Shown here piece by piece: positions 1 through 9,834 of a stretch of DNA of 64,000 nucleotides. Each line of letters begins with the position of its first letter. Positions within the stretch are counted from its first letter, which is position 1. The notes beneath the pieces were generated by a model. The model was not told where the DNA came from, ran no database searches, and saw only the letters and a program-made list of their open reading frames with translations. The DNA lies in contig NZ_KI912268.1 of NCBI RefSeq assembly GCF_000242615.2, positions 1,584,551 to 1,648,550 of the forward strand. Reading direction: 5' to 3'. The stretch is from Holophaga foetida DSM 6591 (GTDB taxonomy: Bacteria > Acidobacteriota > Holophagae > Holophagales > Holophagaceae). The translations under genes were made by a program, and so were the position numbers.

Positions 1-692
<692 letters not shown>

Positions 693-825
693 GTCGTCTG
701 GCGATGCGTCAACATCGCGATGACCAAGGAGCCTTCATTTACATGGAATTGCTAGCTTTCTTACTGCGCGGGCCCGCCACACGGCGCCACCCCCGCCGCG
801 GAGCGGCTTCGTTCAACTGGCGGAA

Positions 826-1908
826 ATGGAAGCCAGTCTCAACCGAGCCCTCAACCACTACAAGAGCCTCCGGGAGAACGAAGCCTACCAAAGCCGCCTG
901 GAGGAGATGGTGCTGGAGCGCACCCAGGAGATTCTCAAGCTCAAGGACGATATCGAGAAGCTCTTTGACGGCTTCGTGAAGGCCTCCGTGCTCGCCATTG
1001 AAGCCCGGGACCCCTCGACCTCCGGCCATTCATCCCGCGTGGCGGAACTCACCGTGGGCTTGGCGGACGCCGTGAACCGGACCACAACAGGCAGCTACGG
1101 AACCATCCGATTCAGCGACCAGCAGATCAAGGAGATCCGCTATGCCGGGCTCCTCCACGACTTCGGCAAGGTCGGCGTCCGGGAACAGGTGCTGGTGAAG
1201 GCCAAGAAGCTGGCCCCCGAGCGCCTGGAGCGCATCATGCAGCGCCTCTACCAGCGGGACATGGAGATCGCCGTCAGCCTGATGGAAGGGGCCTGGAAGG
1301 AGGGACACCCTTACGAAAGCGGCAAGTTCCAGCACCTTCTCCAGGAGCGGCGGGGCGATACCCAGCGCCTGGTGGATCTGATCCAGCGCTGCAACGAACC
1401 CCGGATCCTGCCCCAGGAGATCCGGGAGGCCCTGGAGGAGCTGGATGAGCTCCAATTCGAACACTGGGAAGGCCAGGCCTCCCGGATCCTCGAAGGAGAG
1501 GACATCGCGGCGCTCCGAATTGCCAAGGGGAGCCTGTCCGATGAGGAACGGGATGAGATCAACAGCCATGTGACCCACACTTGGCGATTCCTGAGCCAGA
1601 TCCCCTGGACCGGCGGCCTCTCCCAGGTTCCGGACATCGCCTACGCCCACCACGAGCGCCTGAACGGCCGGGGCTACCCCCGGCGCCTGCTGGCCGAGGA
1701 GATCCCACCCCAGAGCAAGCTCATGGCCATCGCCGATGTCTATGACGCCCTGGTGGCAGCTGATCGCCCCTACAAGGTGGCCGTGACGGTACCCCGAAGC
1801 CTGGAGATCCTGGAGGACGAAGCCAAGGCAGGGTTGCTGGACGCCGAAGCCCTGAAGATCTTCATCGAAGGGCAGATCTACACGCTCACCATCCCCAGGG
1901 CCCAATAG
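826..1908 (+). CDS. HD-GYP domain phosphodiesterase, apparently missing its N-terminal receiver
   Basis: Probable cyclic-di-GMP phosphodiesterase. The first 45 residues are a charged coiled coil. The HD pair is at H111-D112 (HDFGKVG) and the GYP signature HHERLNGRGYP at residues 275-285. About 90 extra, mostly helical residues separate the two halves compared with a minimal HD-GYP domain. The N-terminus (EASLNRALNHY) closely parallels the end of the receiver domain in the next gene (EAVLDRALDHA). The in-frame codons just upstream (FVQLAEM, from 808) also match the end of a receiver (FKVAELE). There is no receiver before that and a stop lies at 721-723. A receiver was probably lost, perhaps with the nearby IS21 element. 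The start at 826 has no convincing ribosome site. One base separates this gene from the next. Confidence 0.8.
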   Translation: MEASLNRALNHYKSLRENEAYQSRLEEMVLERTQEILKLKDDIEKLFDGFVKASVLAIEARDPSTSGHSSRVAELTVGLADAVNRTTTGSYGTIRFSDQQIKEIRYAGLLHDFGKVGVREQVLVKAKKLAPERLERIMQRLYQRDMEIAVSLMEGAWKEGHPYESGKFQHLLQERRGDTQRLVDLIQRCNEPRILPQEIREALEELDELQFEHWEGQASRILEGEDIAALRIAKGSLSDEERDEINSHVTHTWRFLSQIPWTGGLSQVPDIAYAHHERLNGRGYPRRLLAEEIPPQSKLMAIADVYDALVAADRPYKVAVTVPRSLEILEDEAKAGLLDAEALKIFIEGQIYTLTIPRAQ

Positions 1909-1909
1909 C

Positions 1910-2776
1910 ATGCTCCAGGACCCGATTCTCCTGGTGGACGATGACGCCGAACTCCTGTCCACCCTGCACCAGACCCTTTCGATGGACGGTTACCAGGTGG
2001 ATGCGGTGGGCAGCGCTGATGCCGCCCTGGAGGCGGTGAAGCAGCGCCACTATCCCGTGGTCCTGACGGATCTGAACATGCCCGGCGGCCCCGATGGCCT
2101 GGAACTGATCTCGGCAGTGAAGGCCAGGGATCCCAAAGTGCTCTGCATCCTCTTCACGGGCTACGCCTCCCTGGATACCGCCATCCAGGCCGTGAAACGG
2201 GGTGCCTATGACTTCATCCGCAAGCCCTTCAAGGTGGCGGAATTGGAGGCGGTGCTGGACCGGGCTCTGGATCACGCCATGCTGCTCCGCCAGCTGGAGG
2301 GCTACCAGAAGGATCTGGAAGCCCGCGTCCTGACTCGATGGCAGGAGCAGCAGGCATTCCACCAGGAGGTTCTGGAACTCAATGCCATCCTCCTGGAGAC
2401 CCTGGATTGCTCGGACGAAAGAGCGATCCTGGCCCCGTTCCTTCGGTTCCTGAAAACCCATTTCAGACCCGACACCCTTGCGGTACTCCGTCCCGAGGGA
2501 GACCGCTCCTGGACCACCCTGGAGGGGCCGTTCCCAGAGCGTGAATGGATCAGGCTCCCCGCCCCTGGCGACTTGATCAAGATCCGGGAGTGGGACGATC
2601 CTGAGAGCTATCTGATCCCCCTTCGCAGAGGCGACTGCCTGATGGCAGCCCTTTCCCTGGGGTTTGAGAAGCGCTCCAGCTTCCACCCCGAGCAGCCGTC
2701 CTTCGAACTCTGGCGCAAACATCTGGAAGCCGCCCTCTTCGCCCTGCACCGCGTCCGGGCACAGACGATCGGCTGA
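1910..2776 (+). CDS. Response regulator: receiver, coiled coil and uncharacterised C-terminal domain
   Basis: Residues 5-120 form a CheY-like receiver: acidic pocket D10-D12, phospho-acceptor D54 (VLTDLNMPG), T83 and K105 (RKPF). A helical stretch (about 115-160) follows, then about 120 residues of mixed alpha/beta character that could be a diverged GAF-like domain. There is no DNA-binding or GGDEF/EAL signature. The start is one base after the stop of the HD-GYP gene, so the two are translationally linked. They probably form one output module, with this protein as partner or phosphate sink. No cognate kinase is adjacent. Confidence 0.8.
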   Translation: MLQDPILLVDDDAELLSTLHQTLSMDGYQVDAVGSADAALEAVKQRHYPVVLTDLNMPGGPDGLELISAVKARDPKVLCILFTGYASLDTAIQAVKRGAYDFIRKPFKVAELEAVLDRALDHAMLLRQLEGYQKDLEARVLTRWQEQQAFHQEVLELNAILLETLDCSDERAILAPFLRFLKTHFRPDTLAVLRPEGDRSWTTLEGPFPEREWIRLPAPGDLIKIREWDDPESYLIPLRRGDCLMAALSLGFEKRSSFHPEQPSFELWRKHLEAALFALHRVRAQTIG

Positions 2777-2780
2777 ATTT

Positions 2781-3043
2781 CACGCGGAGCATTTTGGCCG
2801 CGGATGGATTAGATACACGCGGATAAGAAAGATGCAGCGGTCCACCAGGACACTCAGGCCTGGTTCCGGGCGGGGCAGGCGGCGGAGGCACGCGAGCGTG
2901 CCATAGCCACCTGTCCCTCCCGGAACGCGTGCGGCTTCGCCGGGAGCAGCCGAAAGTCCTTCCAAGCCTGCGGGTTTGGCCGAAGCAAGCCGACAATCGT
3001 TCCCGATTCGATTTTCTCCGCGCTCTCCGCACCTCCGCGTGAG
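2781..3043. repeat. Dispersed repeat element with short inverted ends (CACGCGGAG ... CTCCGCGTG)
   Basis: This non-coding interval between a response regulator and nagZ begins with CACGCGGAG (2781-2789) and ends with its exact complement (3033-3041). The right part, 3016-3043, repeats CTCCGCG units and is almost the same as the right arm at 49264-49292. The interior carries GGCACGCGAGCGTGCC-like sequence also echoed inside the element at 10717-10905. I see no gene in it. It looks like a non-autonomous repeat of the family described in the findings. The nagZ promoter must lie in or just after it. Confidence 0.55.
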
Positions 3044-3069
3044 CCCCTCTTTTCAGGTAGCTTTAAGGT

Positions 3070-4086
3070 ATGACTCACGCTGCCCACGAACTCCTTTGGA
3101 CCGGTTTCCAGGGCCTCGACCCTGAACACGTCGAGCTGGGCTTCCGCCCTGGCGGCATCATCCTCTTCGCCCGAAACCTTGACCCGGACCCGCTTTGCGG
3201 GCCAGAGCGCTGCCATGCCCTCATCCAGGGCCTCCAGGCCCGCTGGGGCCGCGAGATCCCCCTGGCCGTAGCCATCGACCAGGAGGGGGGAGCTGTTTCC
3301 CGCCTACGCCCCTGGGTGGGCGAGACCCCCAGTTTCCGTTCCATCTGGGAAAAAGGAGGTGCGGAGGCCTGTCGCCATTGGGGCGTCCTTTGGGGGCGAG
3401 GCTGCCGCCTCCTGGGTTTCAATGTGGACTTCGCCCCGGTGGCGGACCTCTGGGATGGCCATATCGGCACGGGCATGGGCGACCGCTGTGCCAGCACAGA
3501 GCCAGGCAGGGTGGCCCGGGCGGTGGGGGCCTTCCTGAACGGCCTGGAATCCCAGGGGGTCCGGGGCTGCCTCAAGCACTTCCCTGGACTGGGGGGTACC
3601 CGGGTCGACAGCCACAGGGCACTGCCCGAACTGGACGATCCGGCCCAGGTGGCCCGGAACCTGGAGCCTTTCCTGCCGCTGGCCCGCCCGGATCGCCTCA
3701 TCATGGTGGCCCACCTGAAGACTCCCCACACCGAGGGCCTACCCGCAAGTCTTCACCACGGCTCCGTGGCCGGCAACCCCTGGGGCATCCGGGGCCTTTG
3801 GCTGCCGGACGATCTGGAGATGGGCGGATGCGCTCAGTGGAGCTGGGAGGATCGGGTCCGCCTCTGCCTGGAGGCTGGCCAGGAGAGCCTCCTCGTGTGC
3901 CAGACCCCCCAGGGGGTCAACGCCTGTGCCAAGGCGGCCGCCGGAATGCCTGAAGCCCTGTGGAGTCCTGCCTTGGACCGTTTCCGTCAGTTCCGTTCCC
4001 ACCTCCCCATCCCCCAGGCCACCTCCTTCAGCCAGGAGGCCTGGAGAACCTGGCTGGAAGAGCTCAGGGGCGCCATCCTGGAGTAG
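3070..4086 (+). CDS. nagZ: Beta-N-acetylhexosaminidase (glycoside hydrolase family 3), cell-wall recycling
   Basis: NagZ removes N-acetylglucosamine from imported anhydro-muropeptides in the cytoplasm. The 338-residue length is normal. Signatures in order: substrate-loop IDQEGGAVSRL (about residues 70-80), the family motif KHFPGLGGTRVDSH with its catalytic histidine (about 165-180), and the nucleophile aspartate region LPDDLEMGG (about 240-248). No signal peptide is visible, consistent with a cytosolic enzyme. AAGGT just before ATG 3070 is a weak ribosome site. It stands alone on the plus strand between a repeat element and a possible 35-codon frame. Confidence 0.93.
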   Translation: MTHAAHELLWTGFQGLDPEHVELGFRPGGIILFARNLDPDPLCGPERCHALIQGLQARWGREIPLAVAIDQEGGAVSRLRPWVGETPSFRSIWEKGGAEACRHWGVLWGRGCRLLGFNVDFAPVADLWDGHIGTGMGDRCASTEPGRVARAVGAFLNGLESQGVRGCLKHFPGLGGTRVDSHRALPELDDPAQVARNLEPFLPLARPDRLIMVAHLKTPHTEGLPASLHHGSVAGNPWGIRGLWLPDDLEMGGCAQWSWEDRVRLCLEAGQESLLVCQTPQGVNACAKAAAGMPEALWSPALDRFRQFRSHLPIPQATSFSQEAWRTWLEELRGAILE

Positions 4087-4089
4087 GCC

Positions 4090-4197
4090 ATGTCCGTCTT
4101 CCACCTGCTGTCTCTCTGGTCCCAGCGCCGCAAGCGGCAGCAGCAGGAATCTCCCGATGCTCAACCCCAGGAAGACAGTCCGTCTGAACTCAGCTAG
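4090..4197 (+). CDS. Possible small protein of 35 residues downstream of nagZ
   Basis: An ATG three bases after the nagZ stop opens a 35-codon frame: a hydrophobic start ([10 protein letters not shown]), a basic patch (QRRKRQQQ) and an acidic, polar tail. It ends exactly across the stop codon of the convergent chemoreceptor gene. Tight spacing favours translational coupling with nagZ, but it has no ribosome site of its own and I recognise no family. It may be chance. Confidence 0.3.
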   Translation: MSVFHLLSLWSQRRKRQQQESPDAQPQEDSPSELS

Positions 4198-5378
4198 CTG
4201 AGCTTGAAGCGCTGGGTCAGTGCCCGCAGCTCTCCGGCGGTGGTGGCCAGGTCGTCGATGGTGCGCGCGGTCTCCGACATGGCGGCGCTCAGCTCGTGGG
4301 TGGCGGAGGCGCTGGATTCCGTGATCTGGAGCGTCGTGGCCATGCGGTCCCTGACCACGGCGCTTTCGTCCACCTGATGCTGAACCGCCTGCAGGGCGCC
4401 CTTGGCTCCATCCGCCTGCTTCTGGATGCTGCGCATCAGGTTCTCAAGAGCCTCATGGACGGTATCAACGGAACGGGCACCGGCCTCGACCCGGGAGAAG
4501 CTTTCCTGGATCAGCTGGGCGATCTCGCTGGCGGCGCTGGCGGAGCGCTCGGCCAGCTTGCGAACCTCGTCGGCCACCACCGCGAAGCCCTTGCCGTATT
4601 CCCGGGCCTTCGCGGCCTCGATGGCGGCGTTGAGGCTCAGCAGGTTGGTCTGGTTGGCGATCTCGGCAATGACCGTGGTGATGGCCGACACCTTGGAGGA
4701 ACTCTCCCGGATGGCCTCCATGGCCCGGGTCGTGTCTTCCACGTTACGGCAGCTGAGCTGGCTCACGGTGAGCATGCCGCTGACCTGCCGGACATCGGCG
4801 TTGATGCCCTCCCGGATCTTCTGCATGGTCGTGGCGATCTGATTGATGGAATGGGTGGCCTTCTCGACCTCGGCCCGCTGCTCGTCGGCCCCAACGCTGA
4901 TCTCATGGGTGGCGGAGTCCACCTCGGTGGCGGTGGCGGAGAGCTGGGTCGTCCCCGAAGCGGTGCGCTCGCCGATCAGGGCGATGGCCTCCACATCCGT
5001 CCGGAGCCTGGCCACGGCCTGATTCATGTGATTGGCGATGGTCCCCAATTCATCCTGGGAATCGGCCGAAATCGAGACCGTGAGGTCACCCTGGGAGAGG
5101 GCGTCTGCGGTTCGCGCAAGGGCCTGGGTGGTGCCCTCCATGCGCCTGGCCACCATGTCTGTCAGCCAGTAGGCCAGGCCACCCAGGACGACGAAAACGA
5201 TCACTAGCAGGATCTGGCTGTTGCGCAACGAGGACACCACGGCATCCGCCTGTCCTTCCTTGGCGCCGCCAAGACCCACCAGGGCCACGACGAGAACAAC
5301 GAGAAGTGCAAGAGCCTGGATTCCGAACAAAACCAAGAACTTGGATCGAATCCTGAGATTGAATAACAGGCCGAACAT
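4194..5378 (-). CDS. Methyl-accepting chemotaxis protein with a minimal periplasmic loop
   Basis: ATG 5378 is chosen because AGGGAG lies six bases upstream; longer in-frame starts lack a site. The 394-residue protein has a transmembrane helix at about 12-38, only about 20 residues outside the membrane, a second helix at about 50-72, then HAMP and the cytoplasmic signalling hairpin. The hairpin tip, containing [20 protein letters not shown], is the CheA/CheW contact. With almost no external domain it may sense membrane state, an internal ligand or a partner protein. It lacks the C-terminal CheR-tethering pentapeptide. Its stop overlaps the small frame downstream of nagZ. No other che genes lie in the window, but motAB do. 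Confidence 0.92.
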   Translation of the reverse strand: MFGLLFNLRIRSKFLVLFGIQALALLVVLVVALVGLGGAKEGQADAVVSSLRNSQILLVIVFVVLGGLAYWLTDMVARRMEGTTQALARTADALSQGDLTVSISADSQDELGTIANHMNQAVARLRTDVEAIALIGERTASGTTQLSATATEVDSATHEISVGADEQRAEVEKATHSINQIATTMQKIREGINADVRQVSGMLTVSQLSCRNVEDTTRAMEAIRESSSKVSAITTVIAEIANQTNLLSLNAAIEAAKAREYGKGFAVVADEVRKLAERSASAASEIAQLIQESFSRVEAGARSVDTVHEALENLMRSIQKQADGAKGALQAVQHQVDESAVVRDRMATTLQITESSASATHELSAAMSETARTIDDLATTAGELRALTQRFKLS

Positions 5379-5498
5379 CGACATCTCCCTGTGATTGCGG
5401 TGGCGTAGGCCCAGTCTATCGCAAACCCCATGTGGAAATTCCAGCGAGTCCCAAGTTTTCCAAAACGTTTGAGCTCGCATCAGGCGTAGGATTTTGTC

Positions 5499-6098
5499 AT
5501 GTCGCATCCAGAGACCTCACGTCCCGGCCTCCTCCTGGCCGCCTTCCCCCCGGAGCTGGGGGATCTGGCCGAGCATCCTCCCGAAGGCTGGATCACGGGC
5601 TGCGTGGGCATCGGCGTGGCATGCGCCGCAGTGGGCACCGCCCGCCTCATCGCGGCCCATGCGCCATCGAGAGTGCTCTTCATCGGCACCTGTGGGGCCT
5701 ACGACCCCTGCCTGAAGATCGGCGACTGCATCTCAGTCACGGAGGTCCTGGCGACATCCCTGGAGGAAATCAGGGAAGTCGCCTACCGCCCTGCCATCGA
5801 GCGAACCCTCTGGAAAGGGGATCTGCCCCTTCCCTTCCCCCCCCATGTCGTGGCCACTCCCCCCGCGATCACCCGCTCTCCGGAAGGCGCCCAGGCCCTT
5901 GCCACCATGGCCGAGGTCGAGCACCTCGAGCTCTCCGGTGTCTTTGAAGCCGCCCGTGCCGCCGGAATCCCGGTGGGTGCCGTGCTGGGAGTGGCCAACC
6001 GAGTGGGCCCGGATGCCCATGAGGAATGGAGCAGCCATCACGTGGAGGTTAGCCGCCATCTCATCGGACAGCTGCGGGAAAGAGGCGTCCTGGGATGA
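5499..6098 (+). CDS. Nucleoside phosphorylase-superfamily protein, futalosine hydrolase or MTA/SAH nucleosidase-like
   Basis: A 199-residue single-domain protein with the phosphorylase-superfamily layout: a glycine-rich strand ([12 protein letters not shown]), LFIGTCGAY near residues 60-68, and a substrate-binding acidic segment [16 protein letters not shown] in the position where MTA/SAH nucleosidases carry VEMEGAA. The short length is closer to MqnB (futalosine hydrolase, menaquinone synthesis) than to MtnN, but I cannot separate the two by reading. Its stop overlaps the start of the next gene by four bases (ATGA), so they form one operon. Confidence 0.7.
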   Translation: MSHPETSRPGLLLAAFPPELGDLAEHPPEGWITGCVGIGVACAAVGTARLIAAHAPSRVLFIGTCGAYDPCLKIGDCISVTEVLATSLEEIREVAYRPAIERTLWKGDLPLPFPPHVVATPPAITRSPEGAQALATMAEVEHLELSGVFEAARAAGIPVGAVLGVANRVGPDAHEEWSSHHVEVSRHLIGQLRERGVLG

Positions 6099-6841
6099 GT
6101 CTCAGGGGCTGGGCCGCCGCGATTCTTCTCATGCTGGCCCCCCTGTGCGCCTGTCGCCGTCCCGCCCCGATCCCCCGTTCCAGCAGAACCGCTTCCCGAT
6201 TGCTGGGCTACACCATTCAGGCGGGCGCCTTCGCCAAGGTTGAGAATGCCGCCCGCCTCTCCGAACGCCTGAAAGGAGAGGGCCTGGAAGCCACCTATTT
6301 CGCGGCGAAGGACGGACTCTTCAAGGTGCGCTTCGGCGACTTCCCCAGCCGAGAGACGGCGCGCAGACGGGCTGACACCCTCCTAGCCAAAGGCGTCATC
6401 GAGACCTACTACCTGGTGGCCCCGGAAACCCAGGCCGCAGCCCGGCGCTCGGTGACGGGGGACGGCGCCCTGCGGGAGGAACTGGTGCGCACGGCGGAGA
6501 ACTACCTGGGCCTGCCCTACCTCTGGGGTGGCAGTTCCGCCGAGACAGGTTTCGACTGCAGCGGGCTCACGATGTCGGTCTACCGGCTGAACGGCCTGAG
6601 CCTGCCCCGCAGCTCCCGGGACCAGTTCCAGGGGGGCAGCGCCGTGGGCCGTGAAGAACTCCAGAAGGGCGACCTCCTCTTCTTCGCCACAGGGGGTTCT
6701 GGAAGGGTGAACCACGTAGGCCTCTACATCGGTGACGGCAAGTTCATCCATGCCCCCAGGTCCGGCCAGAACATCCGGCGAGACAGCCTGGAGAATCCGG
6801 TGCTATCGAAGCAGTTCCTGGGGGCACGGAGCTATCTTTAG
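6095..6841 (+). CDS. SPOR-domain NlpC/P60 endopeptidase, probable lipoprotein
   Basis: The N-terminus is a lipoprotein-like signal (basic start, hydrophobic core, then LCAC at about residue 20). A SPOR domain (about 38-110), which binds denuded glycan strands, opens with YTIQAGAFAKVENAARLS. The C-terminal NlpC/P60 domain (about 130-248) shows the catalytic cysteine in FDCSG, a histidine in NHVGLYIG and a third polar residue in FIHAP. It should cleave peptide stems of peptidoglycan in the periplasm, perhaps at division sites because of the SPOR domain. It overlaps the upstream nucleosidase by four bases; the stop overlaps the convergent LysR stop. Confidence 0.9.
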   Translation: MSLRGWAAAILLMLAPLCACRRPAPIPRSSRTASRLLGYTIQAGAFAKVENAARLSERLKGEGLEATYFAAKDGLFKVRFGDFPSRETARRRADTLLAKGVIETYYLVAPETQAAARRSVTGDGALREELVRTAENYLGLPYLWGGSSAETGFDCSGLTMSVYRLNGLSLPRSSRDQFQGGSAVGREELQKGDLLFFATGGSGRVNHVGLYIGDGKFIHAPRSGQNIRRDSLENPVLSKQFLGARSYL

Positions 6842-7746
6842 CCGTCCTGTGCCAGCATGTCCTGGACCAGGCGCTGGAACTGGCCTGCGGACCCCACCAG
6901 CCCCGCATGGGGCACAACCCACGAGAAGGTTCGCCGGATCCGAAGCCCCGGAAGCGCCAGGATCCGCAGTTCCCGGCGAGCCAGCTCCCCCTGGATGGCA
7001 CACAGCGGAAGGAAAGCCAGCCCCATCCCTGCCTGGACGGCGGCCTTGATGGCCTCGGTCTGCCCCAGGACCGGATCGTCGGCCCGGGGGACACGGGGAG
7101 GAGAGAGGCGACTCAGTGCCCGGAGCACCACGGCCCGGGTTCCGGAACCAGGTTCGCGCCAGAGGATCCTGGCCCGGCCAAACTCCGCCAAGGTGGAGGG
7201 CATGACGAATCCCAGCGGGAGCCTGCCGGGGCCGACACATACCAGCTCGTCATCCAGGAAGGGCTCCAGCCTCAGGTTCGGTGCCCTCTCGAGCCCCTCC
7301 ACCGCCCCCAGGTCGATCCGCCCTTCCTGGAGCCAGGCCTGGATCTGCCCGGTGTTGCCCACCTCCATGAGCAGGGTGGCACCGGGGTGGCACCGCTGGA
7401 AGAGCGCCAGCGCCCTGGGCATCACGTAGGCCGCCGTCGTCATGCTGGCCCCGAGACGAAGCGGGCCGAGATCCGAGCCGGGCTCGGCCAGGGCCTGCTC
7501 TGCCTCCCCCAGGAGGCGGTGGATCGCCTCCGCCGTCTCCATCAACCTCTGCCCCTCCTTCGTGAGCTGCATGCCGCTCCGGGAGCGGAGAAACAGGCGG
7601 CAGCCCAGCCCGGCCTCCAATTGCTGAATCTGGGCCGTCACCGCAGGTTGGGAGAGGTTGAGACGCCTGGCGGCCTCGGAAAGGCGGCCATGAATGGCCA
7701 CCATCCGGAAGGTGGCGAGGCGCCGGGGGTCGAGTAGGCCGATCAT
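6838..7746 (-). CDS. LysR-type transcriptional regulator, divergent from a YeiH-family gene
   Basis: Starting at ATG 7746 gives the usual 5-8 residues before the winged helix-turn-helix (LATFRMVAIHG ... LSEAARRLNLSQPAVTAQI). Upstream alternatives at 7770 and 7779 lack ribosome sites. The effector domain (about 90-295) has two Rossmann-like lobes. LysR proteins are commonly divergent from their target, and LysR regulators are often found beside YeiH membrane proteins, so control of the neighbour at 7819 is likely. The inducer is unknown. Confidence 0.9.
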   Translation of the reverse strand: MIGLLDPRRLATFRMVAIHGRLSEAARRLNLSQPAVTAQIQQLEAGLGCRLFLRSRSGMQLTKEGQRLMETAEAIHRLLGEAEQALAEPGSDLGPLRLGASMTTAAYVMPRALALFQRCHPGATLLMEVGNTGQIQAWLQEGRIDLGAVEGLERAPNLRLEPFLDDELVCVGPGRLPLGFVMPSTLAEFGRARILWREPGSGTRAVVLRALSRLSPPRVPRADDPVLGQTEAIKAAVQAGMGLAFLPLCAIQGELARRELRILALPGLRIRRTFSWVVPHAGLVGSAGQFQRLVQDMLAQDG

Positions 7747-7818
7747 GTATCCAATTTTATGATGATCCATTGAAAACAACGATTATATTTTCTGATCCAG
7801 TCTCGGGAGACTCGGGGC
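7742..7818. promoter_or_regulatory. Divergent promoter region between the LysR gene and the YeiH-like gene
   Basis: The 72-bp gap between the divergent genes is AT-rich compared with its surroundings. An imperfect inverted repeat ATCAT-N12-ATGAT (7742-7763) overlaps the LysR start. It is a candidate LysR-type operator (T-N11-A style dyad), which would give autorepression. No clear -35/-10 pair is visible. Confidence 0.35.
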
Positions 7819-8760
7819 ATGGATACGCTACCCCGCCCACCCCTTCCGACCCTCATCTTCCCACTGGGTGCCCTCGCGACCCTGAGCCCTTGGGTCTCTC
7901 CGGTGGGGGCCCTCCTCCTGGGCATCGCCCTGAGCCTGTCCGTGGGAAACCCCTGGCCCCGCCAAGCGGCCTCCTGGACTCGACGCAGCCTGGCCTGGAG
8001 CGTGGCAGGACTCGGCGCCGGCATGAACCTGGGTGCCGTCCTGCGGGCCGGGAGCCGGGGACTGCTCCTCACCTTCTGCACCATCCTCTGCACCCTGGGC
8101 ATCGGCATGGCCTGCTCAAGGCTCCTGAAGGTCCGGGGAAAGATGGGATTCCTGGTGGCGGCGGGCACCGCCATTTGCGGTGGGAGCGCCATCGCAGCCC
8201 TCGCCCCTGCCATTGATGCCCAGGAGGAGGATACCGGCATCGCCCTGGTCACCATCTTCGTTCTCAATGCCGTGGCCCTCGCCCTCTTTCCCCCCGTGGG
8301 GCGCGCTCTGGGCCTGGATCAGTACCACTTCGGGCTGTGGAGCGCCCTCGCCATCCACGACACCAGCTCCGTGGTGGGGGTTGGGCTGGCTTACGGGCCC
8401 CAGGCCCTGGCGGTGGGGACCACAGTCAAGCTGGCCCGAGCCCTCTGGATCGTCCCCCTCACCCTCTGCGCCTCGGCCCTCGTCGGCCGGAACGGGGCTC
8501 CCCGCCGCCACCCCTGGTTCATCCTCGGGTTCATCCTGATGGCCGCCTTCTTCACCTGGATCCCGAACCTTGCTCCCCTCGGGCACATAGTGACGGCGGT
8601 CGCCCACAAGGGAATGTCCCTCTCCCTCTTCGGCATCGGAATCGGCATCAACCTCCCGGGCCTGCGACGTGTGGGGCCTCGCCCCCTGGTGCTTGGACTG
8701 GCGCTCTGGATCCTGGTCGCTTCCGCCAGCCTGGGCTGCATCAGGATGGGGTGGCTCTAG
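7819..8760 (+). CDS. YeiH/UPF0324-family inner-membrane protein, putative anion exporter
   Basis: A 313-residue polytopic protein with about ten hydrophobic segments. Conserved family pieces are visible: GAGMNLGAVL, the glycine-rich AAGTAICGGSAIAALAP (about 113-130) and LWSALAIHDTSSVVG (about 172-186). The family is annotated as putative sulfate exporters, largely by association, so substrate is uncertain. The divergent LysR regulator next door is the usual context and suggests substrate-induced expression. The stop touches the convergent membrane-protein gene. Confidence 0.85.
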   Translation: MDTLPRPPLPTLIFPLGALATLSPWVSPVGALLLGIALSLSVGNPWPRQAASWTRRSLAWSVAGLGAGMNLGAVLRAGSRGLLLTFCTILCTLGIGMACSRLLKVRGKMGFLVAAGTAICGGSAIAALAPAIDAQEEDTGIALVTIFVLNAVALALFPPVGRALGLDQYHFGLWSALAIHDTSSVVGVGLAYGPQALAVGTTVKLARALWIVPLTLCASALVGRNGAPRRHPWFILGFILMAAFFTWIPNLAPLGHIVTAVAHKGMSLSLFGIGIGINLPGLRRVGPRPLVLGLALWILVASASLGCIRMGWL

Positions 8761-9686
8761 CTGACCGGGGCGGTGTCTCCGGGCTCCGCCCCGTTTTGTC
8801 CGGAAAAGAGATCCCACTTCGGATCGACCTGAGCCATCAGATCCAGGGCATAGCAGCGGAAGAAGACGGTCACCGGCAGGGTCAGGACCGAACTCAGGTA
8901 GGGCAGGAAGCCGATGCAGCAGGTGAGACATCCTGCCATGACGATGAGGACACCAGCCGCGATGCCGAGCAGCAGCTTCATCAGGTAGAAGAGGACGAAA
9001 GCCCCCCCATTGCCTGGCAGGAGCTCTGTCCGGAAGAGGCCCATGGCCTCCCGGGGCCCCACCTCGGCCCGGAACATGATGGGAACCCCAAAGTCGCGGA
9101 GGACCATGAGATACACGCCAAATGCGAAGAGCCCCAACCCCGTGGGCAGGGCCAGCAGGAGAAGGGGCTTCCAGATCTCATCGGAGGCCCCCTGGCGGAT
9201 CATGGGCAGCACCAGCAGGGTTCCGATCCCCACCATGACCATCAGGAAGACCATCCCGGCCACCGCCACGTTGATGCGGTACAGCAGGAGGCGGTTGGCG
9301 GGCTTCCGGAAACGCGTCCAGGGCTCCGCGATCTCCCCCCGGTTCTGCACGATGCCGTCCAGGAACATGAACTCGCCCCGGACGGCGATCCACGCCAGAA
9401 GCAGCCCGATGGCCGAGATGACCAGCACGATCAGAACGGCGAGGACGATCACCAGGATCAAGTGCTCCTGAATCCAGGGAAGGGCCTCGGAAAAGGGCGC
9501 GTTACCGGAAGAAGAGGGCGATCCCAGATTGGTCGGGATGTTGGTCAGCCCCCCGAAACCGCCCCCCAGCTGGGACAGGAATGCGCAGAAGCCCAGGATG
9601 AACCACTTCCCCATATCAAAAGGGGTGAAGAGGATCCGAGCCATGTGATCGTAGGCGGCACTGACGGATCGGCTCACGGAAGGCAT
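8757..9686 (-). CDS. Multi-pass membrane protein of unknown function
   Basis: ATG 9686 has a CTGGAG ribosome site; the longer start at 9722 has none. About 309 residues with six or seven hydrophobic helices, including a valine/isoleucine-rich helix (HLILVIVLAVLIVLVISAIG) and a cysteine-containing helix (MAGCLTCCIGF). The soluble N-terminal part contains a conserved-looking ARILFTPFDMGKWF amphipathic segment. I recognise no transporter or enzyme signature. It resembles uncharacterised integral membrane proteins sometimes found in Acidobacteria. It converges on the YeiH-like gene with overlapping stops. Confidence 0.8.
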   Translation of the reverse strand: MPSVSRSVSAAYDHMARILFTPFDMGKWFILGFCAFLSQLGGGFGGLTNIPTNLGSPSSSGNAPFSEALPWIQEHLILVIVLAVLIVLVISAIGLLLAWIAVRGEFMFLDGIVQNRGEIAEPWTRFRKPANRLLLYRINVAVAGMVFLMVMVGIGTLLVLPMIRQGASDEIWKPLLLLALPTGLGLFAFGVYLMVLRDFGVPIMFRAEVGPREAMGLFRTELLPGNGGAFVLFYLMKLLLGIAAGVLIVMAGCLTCCIGFLPYLSSVLTLPVTVFFRCYALDLMAQVDPKWDLFSGQNGAEPGDTAPVS

Positions 9687-9834
9687 GGAGACTCCAGGGA
9701 ATCTGACATCGTAACCGTTCATGGGTCATTTCGGTTCCCAGTTAATGCATACGCTCAACCTAAGAAGGCATGAGCCGGGACACCCAGGACGCAGACGTGA
9801 TGGTCGGGCTTTGCCCGGCCACCACGTGGGGGTC

